NCBI GenBank assembly: GCA_943789455.1
Contig: CALSUE010000007.1
Span: 204,622 to 268,621 of the forward strand
Origin: an uncultured Flavobacteriaceae bacterium
GTDB lineage: Bacteria; Bacteroidota; Bacteroidia; Flavobacteriales; Flavobacteriaceae
DNA: 64,000 nucleotides
Direction of reading: 5' to 3'
Below, piece by piece: positions 48,542 to 57,725 of the stretch. How positions within the stretch are numbered: the stretch's first letter is position 1; each line of letters begins with the position of its first letter. Below the pieces are notes generated by a model, which had not been told where the DNA came from, made no database searches, and saw only the letters and a list, made by a program, of their open reading frames with translations. The position numbers were made by a program, and so were the translations under genes.

Positions 48542-48573
48542 AAAAACCCAAGTCTAAGACTTGGGTTTTTATA
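48542..48573. terminator. Bidirectional terminator between PiT and the helicase gene
   Basis: AAAAACCCAAGTC-TAA-GACTTGGGTTTTT lies between two converging genes with T-runs on both sides. Confidence 0.88.
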
Positions 48574-50980
48574 TTTCTTGATTTAAAGAAAGTAACACCA
48601 TTCTTAACTCCATAAAAGAATATGATTTATCTACATTTTCTTTTAAATGAGTTAAATTTTTATACTCAACAGCTTCTATTTCCTTGATCATTTTTTGATA
48701 CTTTTTTAAAGGAATCAATTCTAAAACATCTATCTCTCCAGACGGAATATAACTTGCCAAATGACTTTCTATAGTCCCAGCTGTTAAACTTCTTTCTTTG
48801 GCAATTTCTTTAACAGACAAGCCTTTTTTAAACAACTCGAAAGAAATTTGTTTGGTAGATTTTTTATCTTCCTTTTTTTGTTCATTAAAGGCATTAATAC
48901 CATTCTCTTTGCAATATGTTTCTATTAATTCTAAAATCTCATCTCCATACTTTTTCACCCGTATTTTCCCCATACCATTTACTTTAAGCAACTCTTTTTC
49001 AGTTCTTGGTAAACTATCGCATATCGCATACAAAGTTTCTTGAGTAAAAATCTGAAAATGAGGAATATTCTCAGCTTTAGAAATATCATCTCTTAGTGCT
49101 CTCAATCCAAGTGCTAAAATGGGGTCTCTTTTTGAAGGTAATTTTTTCTTTTTTACTGGGGTTGTTTTTTGAAGAACAGCTGCTGCTCTAATCTTTAAAT
49201 AGGGCTGTACCTTAAAACCTTCAGTCATTTTTTTTAAGGCAAAAACTTTCTCACTCAATAATTCTTGTAGCTTATCAAACTGTGTTGTAAAATCTTTTTT
49301 TACAGCTTTATTATCTGAGGAAAAAGATAAACTTGCTATAGGCTGCACTATATTTTTAATACTTACAGTCAAAAAATAATCTACTGCTTTTTTAAAACGA
49401 TCTTGAATTTGAGAACTGTTTTCAGGTAAAATACCCTCACTAGAAATGGCTAGTAACTGATTTCTGAAGCCATTAGAAACCTTCATCAATGCTACAATAC
49501 CATTATCTTTTATGAGTTGTAAGTGTTCAATTACCTCTCCTTTAATACTTGTTCTGTTCTTGTAATAAATATCTATTAATCTGCTAACAGGGTATAGAAA
49601 TGACTGGTAGTCAAATAACTCTGAAATTAAATTTAACTGAAACTGGATTTCAGAGGCTGTTAAAATAGTTTCATCTGGGTGATTTTCTTCAACTTCTTTA
49701 CTAAAAACTTGTACTGTAGTGTCATTAATAATTGCACTATTCGAGATCGGTGTTTTTAACACCAATCCTTCAAGTGATGTACATCTACTCAAAGCCACAT
49801 AGGTTTGCCCGTGGGCAAAAGAGGCTTCAGCATCTATTATTGCCTTATTAAAAGTTAAGCCCTGACTTTTATGAATAGTAATTGCCCAAGCGAGACGCAG
49901 AGGGATTTGAGAAAAAGTTCCTACGATGTCTTCCTTTAACTCTTTAGTTTCCTCATGTATAGAATAATTAACGGTATCCCATTGTTCTTTTTCAGTGATA
50001 ATTTCATCAATTTCGTTGGCACATTGTACGGTTACATTTTCTCTAGAAATGGCTGTAATAATTCCAATTTTTCCATTGTAATATCTCTTCTCCGGTGAAG
50101 AATCATTTTTTATAAACATGACTTGTGCTCCAACTTTAAGAGCTAATCTCTCATCATTTGGAAATGCATTTTCATTAAATTTACCAGACACCTCCGCATT
50201 AAAAATGTGATTTTTTGTGGTAAGTGTATTTAACTCAGAGTCATTAATAAGACTTGCCCTTTTGTTGTGTGTAGTAAGGGTAATATATCCCTCATCTTTG
50301 TGAGGTGAAAACATTGGTTGATACTGTTTATTTAAAATAGCAGCAGAAGTTTCCGATAACTGATCATTTCTAATTTCATTTAAAATTTTAATAAAATCAG
50401 CATTTTTTTGTCTATAAATATGCTGTAATTCTATCGAAACAACTGAAGCGGCTTGATATGCTTTGGAACTAAAAAAATATACGGTATTGTAATGCTCTTT
50501 AAGTAAACTCCATTCATTGGGTTTTACAACAGGTGCCAATTGTTGTAAATCTCCAATCATTAAAATTTGAACACCTCCAAAAACCTTATGTTTATTCTTG
50601 TATCTTCTTAATACTTGATCAATCCCGTCTAATACATCTGCACGCACCATACTTATCTCATCAATTATAACAAGATCTAATGATTTGATAATGTCTATTT
50701 TAGTCTTAGAAAACCTTCGTTGTTGATTTGAAGTGTGTGAAATTTGATTGGGTAAAATAGGCCCGAAAGGCATTTGAAAAAAAGAGTGAATCGTAACTCC
50801 TTTTGCATTAATTGCTGCTACACCTGTTGGGGCAACCACTACCATTCTTTTGTGTGAATTTTCCTTTACACTGCGCAAAAAAGTAGTTTTACCAGTACCA
50901 GCCTTACCAGTTATAAAAAGATTTCTATCCGTATTTTCAATAAATTGGTGAGCCAGATTTAACTCAGCATTTTTAGGCAT
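48569..50980 (-). CDS. PIF1/RecD-like helicase with HRDC and C-terminal helix-turn-helix
   Basis: An 803-residue superfamily 1B helicase. The N-terminal half has Walker A (GKAGTGKTTF, K31), Walker B DEISMV, GDLQQLAPV and the C-terminal motif TIHKSQGLTF, as in Pif1/RecD2. Beyond this is an HRDC-like domain at about 630-710 (ALRDDISKAENIPHFQIFT) and a helix-turn-helix at about 730-760 (GLSVKEIAKERSLTAGTIESHLA). The combination of Pif1-type core with an HRDC and HTH tail is usual in Bacteroidota. It is a DNA-repair or replication helicase. Confidence 0.93.
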   Translation of the reverse strand: MPKNAELNLAHQFIENTDRNLFITGKAGTGKTTFLRSVKENSHKRMVVVAPTGVAAINAKGVTIHSFFQMPFGPILPNQISHTSNQQRRFSKTKIDIIKSLDLVIIDEISMVRADVLDGIDQVLRRYKNKHKVFGGVQILMIGDLQQLAPVVKPNEWSLLKEHYNTVYFFSSKAYQAASVVSIELQHIYRQKNADFIKILNEIRNDQLSETSAAILNKQYQPMFSPHKDEGYITLTTHNKRASLINDSELNTLTTKNHIFNAEVSGKFNENAFPNDERLALKVGAQVMFIKNDSSPEKRYYNGKIGIITAISRENVTVQCANEIDEIITEKEQWDTVNYSIHEETKELKEDIVGTFSQIPLRLAWAITIHKSQGLTFNKAIIDAEASFAHGQTYVALSRCTSLEGLVLKTPISNSAIINDTTVQVFSKEVEENHPDETILTASEIQFQLNLISELFDYQSFLYPVSRLIDIYYKNRTSIKGEVIEHLQLIKDNGIVALMKVSNGFRNQLLAISSEGILPENSSQIQDRFKKAVDYFLTVSIKNIVQPIASLSFSSDNKAVKKDFTTQFDKLQELLSEKVFALKKMTEGFKVQPYLKIRAAAVLQKTTPVKKKKLPSKRDPILALGLRALRDDISKAENIPHFQIFTQETLYAICDSLPRTEKELLKVNGMGKIRVKKYGDEILELIETYCKENGINAFNEQKKEDKKSTKQISFELFKKGLSVKEIAKERSLTAGTIESHLASYIPSGEIDVLELIPLKKYQKMIKEIEAVEYKNLTHLKENVDKSYSFMELRMVLLSLNQEI

Positions 50981-51202
50981 TGTAGCTTTTTATGGCAAGA
51001 TACCTAATAAAATATGTTTGGTGAAAAAAGACAATAAAAATGAGAAATAAATACACTATTAAATAAAAGAAGAAAGGTAAATAACATATACGCTATTTAC
51101 CTTTTAGTGCCAAAAAAAATTATAATTTCTCCCTCAAAAAATTGATAATCTATACATTTGGTGTATTGTAATTTTTATTCTTATACAAAATAAAATTTAG
51201 TT

Positions 51203-51418
51203 TTAGGCTCTTTGTTGTAGGAGTTGTTTCATAGTTGCAACGAAAACTGGTTCCTTTTTTTGACGAACATTTACAGCCCTTATTTTGTTACATCTATGAC
51301 ATTTTTGATGCCATTGATGTTTTATATCAATAGCCTTTTTTCTTTTAGATCTTGTTATAACTTTTCTTCTTGTTTTGCTCCAATTGTGACCAATTAATTT
51401 ACATAAAAGTGATTTCAT
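51203..51418 (-). CDS. Small basic protein with a Cys/His cluster
   Basis: A 71-residue basic protein (many Lys and Arg). It has C6 with H11 (CKLIGHNW) and a C-x-x-C pair (CHRC), so it could hold one zinc. The layout CxxxxGHxW with CxxC resembles DUF1660-type and ribbon proteins, but I cannot name it. It stands alone, 285 bp from sucB, and its flanks are AT-rich and empty. Confidence 0.65.
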   Translation of the reverse strand: MKSLLCKLIGHNWSKTRRKVITRSKRKKAIDIKHQWHQKCHRCNKIRAVNVRQKKEPVFVATMKQLLQQRA

Positions 51419-51703
51419 AACGTTGAGGGTTTTTTTTATAAATTTCTTAAAGTAATAGTAAACTCACAATACCCAATAGTAATGAAATTTACTGCTCACT
51501 ATTTTTGGGGAGACTACCTATTGGTAAACAAATATTTGTAAAAATAGTATACCCTAAAATTAAGAGTTAAAAGCAGGAAGTTATATTTAGAAAAGTTCAA
51601 AAAAAATTTTAACACAGATCAACTGACAAAAATTAACTTATTTTTTCTTACAAAAAAACCCAAGCAAGTTTGCTTGGGTTTTATACTATATTAATTGAGT
51701 AAC
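51419..51703. other. Intergenic region between the small zinc-like gene and sucB
   Basis: Apart from the sucB terminator at 51657-51680, I see no gene or structure in this AT-rich stretch. Confidence 0.6.
51657..51680 (-). terminator. Terminator of the sucA-sucB unit
   Basis: AACCCAAGCA-AGTT-TGCTTGGGTT, followed by T on the minus strand, just behind sucB. Confidence 0.85.
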
Positions 51704-52915
51704 CTACATTTCTAAAGCACTTAATGGGTTGTTATCCATTAATAACTCTACTGGGTTTTCTAATGCTTCTTTTACCGCTACTAAAAATCCAACAGATTCC
51801 CTACCGTCTATAATTCTATGATCATAAGACAAAGCTACATACATGATAGGTTGTATCACTACCTCCCCATTTACTGCCATAGGTCTATTAACAATGTTGT
51901 GCATCCCTAAAATACCACTTTGTGGAGGGTTTATAATTGGCGTAGACAACATGGAGCCAAAAACACCACCATTGGTAATGGTAAAGGTACCTCCTGTCAT
52001 TTCATCGATAGTAATTTGCCCATCTCTTGCTCTAATTGCTAGACGTTTTACTTCACTTTCTACACCTCTAAAACTCAATTTTTCTGCATTTCTAATCACT
52101 GGTACCATAAGACCTTTTGGTCCTGAAACTGCTATAGAAATGTCTTGAAAGTCATGCTCTATTTTAAAGTCTCCATCAATCATTGAATTTACGTCTGGAT
52201 ACATTTTTAAAGCTCTTACTACAGCTAATGTAAAGAAAGACATAAAACCAAGACCTACGCCATGCTTGGCTTTAAAATCTTCTTTATACTGGGCTCTTAA
52301 ATCAAAAATAGGCTGCATGTTTACCTCATTAAAGGTAGTTAGCATCGCTGTTTCACTTTTTACAGCTACCAAGCGCTCTGCCACTTTTCTTCGTAGCATA
52401 GACATTTTCTTGCGAGTTGTTCCTCTTGTACCGTCTTCTGGCATTGTCCCCATAGATGGAACTGCTTTTACAGCATCTTCTTTGGTGATTCTTCCTGCTT
52501 TTCCAGTTCCTGTAATTGAAGATGCCTCTATGTCTTTTTCTGCTAAGATTTTCTTAGCTGCTGGTGATGCTGTTCCTGATGCATATGTTGTAGCAACTTC
52601 TTCTTTTACAGGAGTAGCCTTGGGTGCTTCTTTAACTGAAGTTGAAGTTGGTGTAGTAGATGAACCCTCTGGTTTTTCTGCTGCTGTGTCTATTAAACAA
52701 ACTACAGCTCCTACCTCAACAGCATCTCCTTCTTCCGCTTGTAAAGTAACAATTCCACTTTCTTCAGCTGGCAATTCTAAAGTAGCCTTATCAGAATCTA
52801 CTTCAGCAATAGGCTGGTCTTTTTCTACATAGTCTCCATCCTCAACTAACCAAGTTGCAATTTCTACTTCTGTAATTGATTCTCCCGGTGAAGGAACTTT
52901 CATTTCTAAAATCAT
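51704..52915 (-). CDS. sucB: Dihydrolipoyllysine-residue succinyltransferase (E2 of 2-oxoglutarate dehydrogenase)
   Basis: Transfers succinyl to CoA in the TCA cycle. The 403-residue protein has one lipoyl domain (lipoyl Lys K43 in [10 protein letters not shown]), a linker, the E3-binding domain ([33 protein letters not shown], abbreviated) and the acyltransferase domain with the catalytic [11 protein letters not shown]. The gene follows sucA by 62 bp in the same direction, and the pair ends in a terminator. Confidence 0.97.
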   Translation of the reverse strand: MILEMKVPSPGESITEVEIATWLVEDGDYVEKDQPIAEVDSDKATLELPAEESGIVTLQAEEGDAVEVGAVVCLIDTAAEKPEGSSTTPTSTSVKEAPKATPVKEEVATTYASGTASPAAKKILAEKDIEASSITGTGKAGRITKEDAVKAVPSMGTMPEDGTRGTTRKKMSMLRRKVAERLVAVKSETAMLTTFNEVNMQPIFDLRAQYKEDFKAKHGVGLGFMSFFTLAVVRALKMYPDVNSMIDGDFKIEHDFQDISIAVSGPKGLMVPVIRNAEKLSFRGVESEVKRLAIRARDGQITIDEMTGGTFTITNGGVFGSMLSTPIINPPQSGILGMHNIVNRPMAVNGEVVIQPIMYVALSYDHRIIDGRESVGFLVAVKEALENPVELLMDNNPLSALEM

Positions 52916-52977
52916 CAGTTCTTATTTTACGTATACTGAACCTAATCAGCTTTTATTATTTTTTTATTAAATACAAT

Positions 52978-55716
52978 TTATTTAGCATCACTAAAAACAC
53001 TGTCTATAACTGCTTTATGTCGTTTTTTAAATCGTGTACTAGACCCTGCTGCAGGAACAGCATAATATTTTCTAGATCTTACATTTAATTTCACCAACTC
53101 TAGTCTTTCTAGCATAAAACTCCATGCTCCCATATTTCTGGGTTCTTCTTGGGCCCAGATGTATTCTTTTACTGCAGGATATCTGTCTATTACGCGTTGT
53201 ATTTTTTCTAAATGTAACGGAAATAATTGTTCTATTCTAACAAGGGCTACGTCTTCTCTTTCCAAAATTTCACGTTCTGCCAGTAAATCATAGTAGAATT
53301 TACCCATACAAAAAACAAGTTTAGTCACTTTAGATGGGTTTAATGAGTCGTCTATAACTTCTTGGAATTCTCCTGTAGCTAAATCCTCTATGGAATTAAC
53401 CGCTTTTGGATGACGTAATAAGCTTTTAGGTGTAAAAACGATTAACGGTTTTCTGTAGTTACGCTTCATTTGTCTTCGTAACAAATGATAAAAATTTGAT
53501 GGTGTAGTACAGTTTGCCACTGTCATATTATCTTCTGCACACAATTGCAAGTAACGTTCTATTCTTGCGGATGAATGTTCAGATCCTTGTCCTTCATACC
53601 CATGCGGAAGTAATACTACAATCCCATTTTGCATTTTCCATTTGTCTTCTGCAGCTGATATGTATTGATCAAACATAATTTGAGCTCCGTTAGAGAAATC
53701 TCCAAACTGAGCTTCCCAAATGGTTAATGTATTTGGATTTGCCATGGCATACCCATAATCAAATCCTAACACACCATATTCAGATAATAACGAGTTATAA
53801 ATCGTCATTTTTCCAGAATTATTTGGGTTGTTGTTTAATAAATTAATTCTTTCTTCAGAAATTTCATCTCTTAAAATGGCATGTCTGTGAGAAAAAGTAC
53901 CTCTTTCTACATCTTGACCAGAGATACGAACGTTAAATCCTTCTTCTAATAAACTACCATAAGCAAGATTTTCTGCCATACCCCAATCTAAGGTATTGGT
54001 GTCGAAAACCATTTTTGACCTTCCTTGTAAAATACGTTCTGCTTTTCTAACAAACTGAACATTTTCTGGAACAGTAGATACTATTTTAGCTATATTTTTT
54101 AATTTGTCTACGGGATAGGAAGTGTTTTCTGTCTGCAACATCGATGTTAACTGCTGACGCTCAAAACCTTTCCAGGTAGACTGCATAAACTCTTTAACTT
54201 TAGATGTTTTTACTTTTTTAGATTCGTTAAATTCTGTTTCTAATAGTTCTTTAAAGTCTGTAGTTACTTTTTGAAGATACTCTGAGTTTATGGTGTTCTC
54301 CTCTAATAACTGCGCAGCATATAAATCCTTGACATTTTTATGTTTAGAGATTGCTTTGTATAATTTAGGCTGTGTAAAACGAGGCTCATCACCTTCGTTG
54401 TGCCCATATTTTCTATAGCCTAATAAATCTATAAAAACATCTGTTTTAAATTTCATTCTGAAATCTAAGGCCATCTCCATGGCATGACAAACCGCTTCTG
54501 TATCGTCTGCATTTACATGTAACACTGGAGATAATGTAACTTTGGCTACATCGGTACAATAGGTACTAGAGCGAGCATCTAAATAATTGGTGGTAAAACC
54601 TATTTGATTGTTGACCACTATATGAATTGTCCCGCCAGTTTTATACCCATTAAGCTTAGCCATTTGAGTAACCTCATAGGCAATTCCTTGACCAGCAATA
54701 GCTGCATCTCCATGCACTATAATGGGGAGAATTTTACTTTCGTCTCCGTTGTATTTTCTATCTATTTTGGCTCTTGCTATTCCTTCAGCTACTGCCGCAA
54801 CAGTTTCTAAATGTGAAGGATTGGGCACCAAATTCATTTTTATTTGTTTTCCGTTTCTGAACGTTTTACTAAGGGTTAATCCTAAGTGATATTTTACATC
54901 TCCATCTATATTTGTGTCTTCAAAGTCTTTTCCTTCAAATTCACTAAATAAATCTCTAACTGGTTTCTTAAAAATATTTACTAGGGTATTTAAACGACCT
55001 CTGTGAGCCATTCCTAAAACACATTCTTCAACACCATATACCTCAGCTGCATTTCTTAAAGCTACACTAATCCCTGGAATTAAAGCCTCTCCTCCTTCTA
55101 ATGAAAATCTTTTTTGTCCTACATATTTTGTCTGCAAAAAACTTTCAAAGGTAACCGCTTGGTTTAATTTAGATAAAATATACTTTTTTGCGTCTTGAGT
55201 GTAATTTGGGTGATTGTCATTTACGATGAGTCGATCTTTCCACCATGTTAATTTTTCTGGATTTCGCATGTACATGTACTCCACTCCAATAGAGTCACAG
55301 TAGGTTCTCTCTAAATGTCCAATAATTTCAGAAAGCTTTTTTGGACCAATCCCAACAATTTCTCCTGCATTAAAAATACTGTCTAAATCGTTTTTAGAAA
55401 GGCCAAAATTTTCAATATCTAAGGTAGGAGTGTATTTTCTTCTATCTCTAACCGGATTGGTTTTAGTAAATAAGTGACCCCTTGTTCTATACCCATTAAT
55501 TAAATCTACAACCAGAAATTCTTTTCTGACAGATTGTGGAATTTCAACTGATGCTTCAGAATCGTCTGTCAAAGAGAAATTTTCATTGGCTAAGTCATAG
55601 CCTTGAAAAAAACTTCTCCAACTAGGTTCTACAATATCTGGATTTTGTAAATATTTATCGTATAAATCGGCTATATAACCGGTATGTGCTGCATTTAAGA
55701 AAGAAAACTTATCCAT
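52978..55716 (-). CDS. sucA: 2-oxoglutarate dehydrogenase E1 component
   Basis: Thiamine-diphosphate-dependent decarboxylase that passes the succinyl group to E2. The 912-residue protein has the ThDP-binding region (GDAAIAGQGIAYEVTQMA), conserved RKYGHNEGDEPRFTQP, and the transketolase C-terminal portion (AEDNMTVANCTTPSNFYHLLRRQ). The N-terminal segment FLNAAHTGYIADLYDKYLQNP is typical for bacterial E1o. It is the first gene of the sucA-sucB unit. Confidence 0.97.
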   Translation of the reverse strand: MDKFSFLNAAHTGYIADLYDKYLQNPDIVEPSWRSFFQGYDLANENFSLTDDSEASVEIPQSVRKEFLVVDLINGYRTRGHLFTKTNPVRDRRKYTPTLDIENFGLSKNDLDSIFNAGEIVGIGPKKLSEIIGHLERTYCDSIGVEYMYMRNPEKLTWWKDRLIVNDNHPNYTQDAKKYILSKLNQAVTFESFLQTKYVGQKRFSLEGGEALIPGISVALRNAAEVYGVEECVLGMAHRGRLNTLVNIFKKPVRDLFSEFEGKDFEDTNIDGDVKYHLGLTLSKTFRNGKQIKMNLVPNPSHLETVAAVAEGIARAKIDRKYNGDESKILPIIVHGDAAIAGQGIAYEVTQMAKLNGYKTGGTIHIVVNNQIGFTTNYLDARSSTYCTDVAKVTLSPVLHVNADDTEAVCHAMEMALDFRMKFKTDVFIDLLGYRKYGHNEGDEPRFTQPKLYKAISKHKNVKDLYAAQLLEENTINSEYLQKVTTDFKELLETEFNESKKVKTSKVKEFMQSTWKGFERQQLTSMLQTENTSYPVDKLKNIAKIVSTVPENVQFVRKAERILQGRSKMVFDTNTLDWGMAENLAYGSLLEEGFNVRISGQDVERGTFSHRHAILRDEISEERINLLNNNPNNSGKMTIYNSLLSEYGVLGFDYGYAMANPNTLTIWEAQFGDFSNGAQIMFDQYISAAEDKWKMQNGIVVLLPHGYEGQGSEHSSARIERYLQLCAEDNMTVANCTTPSNFYHLLRRQMKRNYRKPLIVFTPKSLLRHPKAVNSIEDLATGEFQEVIDDSLNPSKVTKLVFCMGKFYYDLLAEREILEREDVALVRIEQLFPLHLEKIQRVIDRYPAVKEYIWAQEEPRNMGAWSFMLERLELVKLNVRSRKYYAVPAAGSSTRFKKRHKAVIDSVFSDAK

Positions 55717-55985
55717 AAAAATAGATTACTGTATATCTAAGCTAATTATTGTCTGTAAAAATACAACTTTTAGAAAAAACAGCGATTTATTTAAGCATTT
55801 AAATACAACTGAATATGGTTTAGTATAATGTTAGTTAAACAGCTTTAGAGTATCAAAATCATTACTAGTTTTTGAGGATTAGATAAACTAATAGTTGATT
55901 AGGTATTTTTTTGCAAAAAAAGTTTTTGTGCTTTTTGTAAAAGATATATATTTGCACACGCTAAAATAAATTTATTCTAGCAAAC
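55717..55985. other. Intergenic region between sucA and tRNA-Asn
   Basis: About 270 bp, AT-rich. It holds the promoter of tRNA-Asn at its right end and, presumably, that of sucA at its left end. No gene is visible. Confidence 0.6.
55923..55954 (+). promoter_or_regulatory. Promoter of tRNA-Asn
   Basis: TTTTTG at 55923-55928 and TATATTTG at 55947-55954 are 18 bp apart, matching TTTG/TAnnTTTG. It lies 31 bp before the tRNA. Confidence 0.65.
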
Positions 55986-56062
55986 TCCTCCTTAGCTCAG
56001 TTGGTTAGAGCATCTGACTGTTAATCAGAGGGTCCTTGGTTCGAGCCCAAGAGGGGGAGCCA
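55986..56062 (+). tRNA. tRNA-Asn (GTT), attachment site of the mobile element
   Basis: A 74-base tRNA plus encoded CCA: acceptor TCCTCCT/AGGGGGA, D-arm TAGCTCAGTTGGTTAGAGC, anticodon stem ATCTGACTGTTAATCAGAG with anticodon GTT, T-arm CTTGGTTCGAGCCCAAG. Its 3' half is overlapped, on the other strand, by the last codons of the recombinase of the element at 56-64 kb. The tRNA stays intact, as expected when an element integrates at a tRNA 3' end. Confidence 0.97.
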
Positions 56063-57587
56063 TATTAGACAGGAGGTCATTTTTGACCTCCTTTTTATTT
56101 TTATTCCTCCGTAAAACCTTGCTGGCCAACATAATAGACTTTATCTCTGGAGTGAAAATGTTGTTGCAACTCTCAAAATCGAAATTTTCGAATTTTTCAG
56201 TAAAGATGCAACCAAGAATCTTCTTTTTGGTTTTTCCATCTGCCTTATCCCAATAATGACTTAGGTTTTCAATCATTGGGAGAGTTTTATTCAAATACAC
56301 TTTAAATGGACTCTTCGTGGACTTCAACCGTTCCAACTTAACCTGTTTATCACTTAACTCAGACTCGATTCTACTCTTCATTTCGTTGTAATCAGAAGAG
56401 GTGATATCTCCGTCAAGAAATAAGTTTTGCAAGTTGGTTTGTCGCGTCACAAACTTTTCAATCTCAGCCTGAATTCTTTTAATTTCGGTTTTTCTTGTTA
56501 CATCGTCTCGGTCAATTAGTGACTCGAGTTGAGATTTATAAACTTTTACCATACCAGCAGTGAATGAAATTGTATCTAATAACTTTTTTATTTGTTCATG
56601 TGCCCAATCCACTCTATATCTTTGGCAACGTGGTTTGGTACACAGATAGTAATGATACCAGTTTTTGTTACCACTTTGACACTTATATGCGGTGATGGTT
56701 CTACCGTGTTCGGAACATTTCATAAACCCTTTCAATGGGTATAAATCAGTTTTATCAGACTTAAAATCGAAATTTCTAACCCTACCATCTAAGTAGTCAT
56801 TAGCCCTCTTAAAAAGGTCGTCTGAAACAATTGGTGGGTGTAATCCTATAACAATCTGCTCCCCTTCTTTTTTGTACTCTTTTACCCTGATTTTTCCTGT
56901 ATAAACAACATTCCTAATGATATTATAAAATGTTTGTTTGGTGATATTGAAGGATTTACCCTTGTAAGGATATTTCTGTTCATTGATATATTTTCTAACT
57001 TCATTAGCAGAATAAACCCCGAGCACCATCCGTTCAAAACATTCTTTTATATATGGTGCAGCTTCATTTGGTTCAAGAGTTGATTTACCTTCAACACGAC
57101 AATTACTGTATCCTCTTGGAGCAGAACCTGTCCAGCAACCTTCTATTCTTGCTCTTCTTGATCCTTCAATGGTTCTGATTGAATTTTTATCATTCTCTAC
57201 TTCTGGAAGGGTTAAATATATACTGAGAAGGACCTTAGAATCAGGACTTGATAGGTCGATGGGTTGTTCTACAGTAGAAATTAGTACTCCTAATTTATCT
57301 AAAGTCTTTATCTCTTTTAGAGCCAAATATTGATTTCTTGACCAACGATCCCACCTTAAACATAAGATCTGATCAACCTTACCTTTATTCTTTTTGAGGT
57401 ACGATATAATTTTGTTCCATTCGGGTCGATTAAAATCTTTACCAGAGTAGTCTTCAGTATAAACATCTACAATTGGATAGTTATTGATCGAACAGAATTG
57501 TTTTAATACAGTCTCTTGATGTTGTAAAGAGAACCCTCGATCTGCCTGATCATCAGTTGATACCCTTTTATAGATTATTGTTCTCAT
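56025..57587 (-). CDS. Large serine recombinase (site-specific integrase)
   Basis: A 520-residue recombinase. The N-terminal resolvase domain carries the catalytic serine (YKRVSTDDQADRGFS, S10) and the WDRWSRN region, then the recombinase domain and a zinc ribbon (GFMKCSEHGRTITAYKC ... CTKPRCQRY) at about 290-335, and a coiled coil at 345-425. The final codons (MAPPLGLEPRTL) are antisense to tRNA-Asn, so the gene ends inside the attachment site. The protein's real end before integration may differ slightly. Its start codon overlaps the stop of the 44-residue gene. Confidence 0.93.
   Translation of the reverse strand: MRTIIYKRVSTDDQADRGFSLQHQETVLKQFCSINNYPIVDVYTEDYSGKDFNRPEWNKIISYLKKNKGKVDQILCLRWDRWSRNQYLALKEIKTLDKLGVLISTVEQPIDLSSPDSKVLLSIYLTLPEVENDKNSIRTIEGSRRARIEGCWTGSAPRGYSNCRVEGKSTLEPNEAAPYIKECFERMVLGVYSANEVRKYINEQKYPYKGKSFNITKQTFYNIIRNVVYTGKIRVKEYKKEGEQIVIGLHPPIVSDDLFKRANDYLDGRVRNFDFKSDKTDLYPLKGFMKCSEHGRTITAYKCQSGNKNWYHYYLCTKPRCQRYRVDWAHEQIKKLLDTISFTAGMVKVYKSQLESLIDRDDVTRKTEIKRIQAEIEKFVTRQTNLQNLFLDGDITSSDYNEMKSRIESELSDKQVKLERLKSTKSPFKVYLNKTLPMIENLSHYWDKADGKTKKKILGCIFTEKFENFDFESCNNIFTPEIKSIMLASKVLRRNKNKKEVKNDLLSNMAPPLGLEPRTL
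56071..56098 (+). terminator. Terminator behind tRNA-Asn, inside the recombinase gene
   Basis: AGGAGGTCA-TTTT-TGACCTCCT followed by T, 9 bp beyond CCA. It ends tRNA-Asn transcription and lies antisense within the recombinase coding sequence. Confidence 0.8.
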
Positions 57588-57721
57588 TATACCGCTTCTT
57601 TATAGGTTTCGTATTCAATAATTGCTAATTTCTCCAATAATAACTGGATACGCGCTATATCTTCGTTAGAAATACCATTCAGCTCTAACGAGATTATTTT
57701 TTTAGACTCTGTCTTATTCAT
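57587..57721 (-). CDS. Small protein translationally coupled to the recombinase
   Basis: A 44-residue reading frame, from ATG at 57721, whose stop TAA overlaps the recombinase ATG (TAATG). It is charged and helical, with a leucine-rich stretch (SNEDIARIQLLLEKLAIIEYE). Its position between the polymerase (4 bp upstream) and the recombinase suggests it is real and made with them. It could be a recombination directionality factor or an assembly partner, but no motif supports this. Confidence 0.65.
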   Translation of the reverse strand: MNKTESKKIISLELNGISNEDIARIQLLLEKLAIIEYETYKEAV

Positions 57722-57725
57722 TGCC

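Noticed and set aside
52266..52832. Plus-strand frame of 188 codons inside sucB
   Set aside because: Antisense shadow of the lipoyl and linker region. Its Ser/Thr/Ala/Val-rich product reflects the complementary codons, and sucB is complete.
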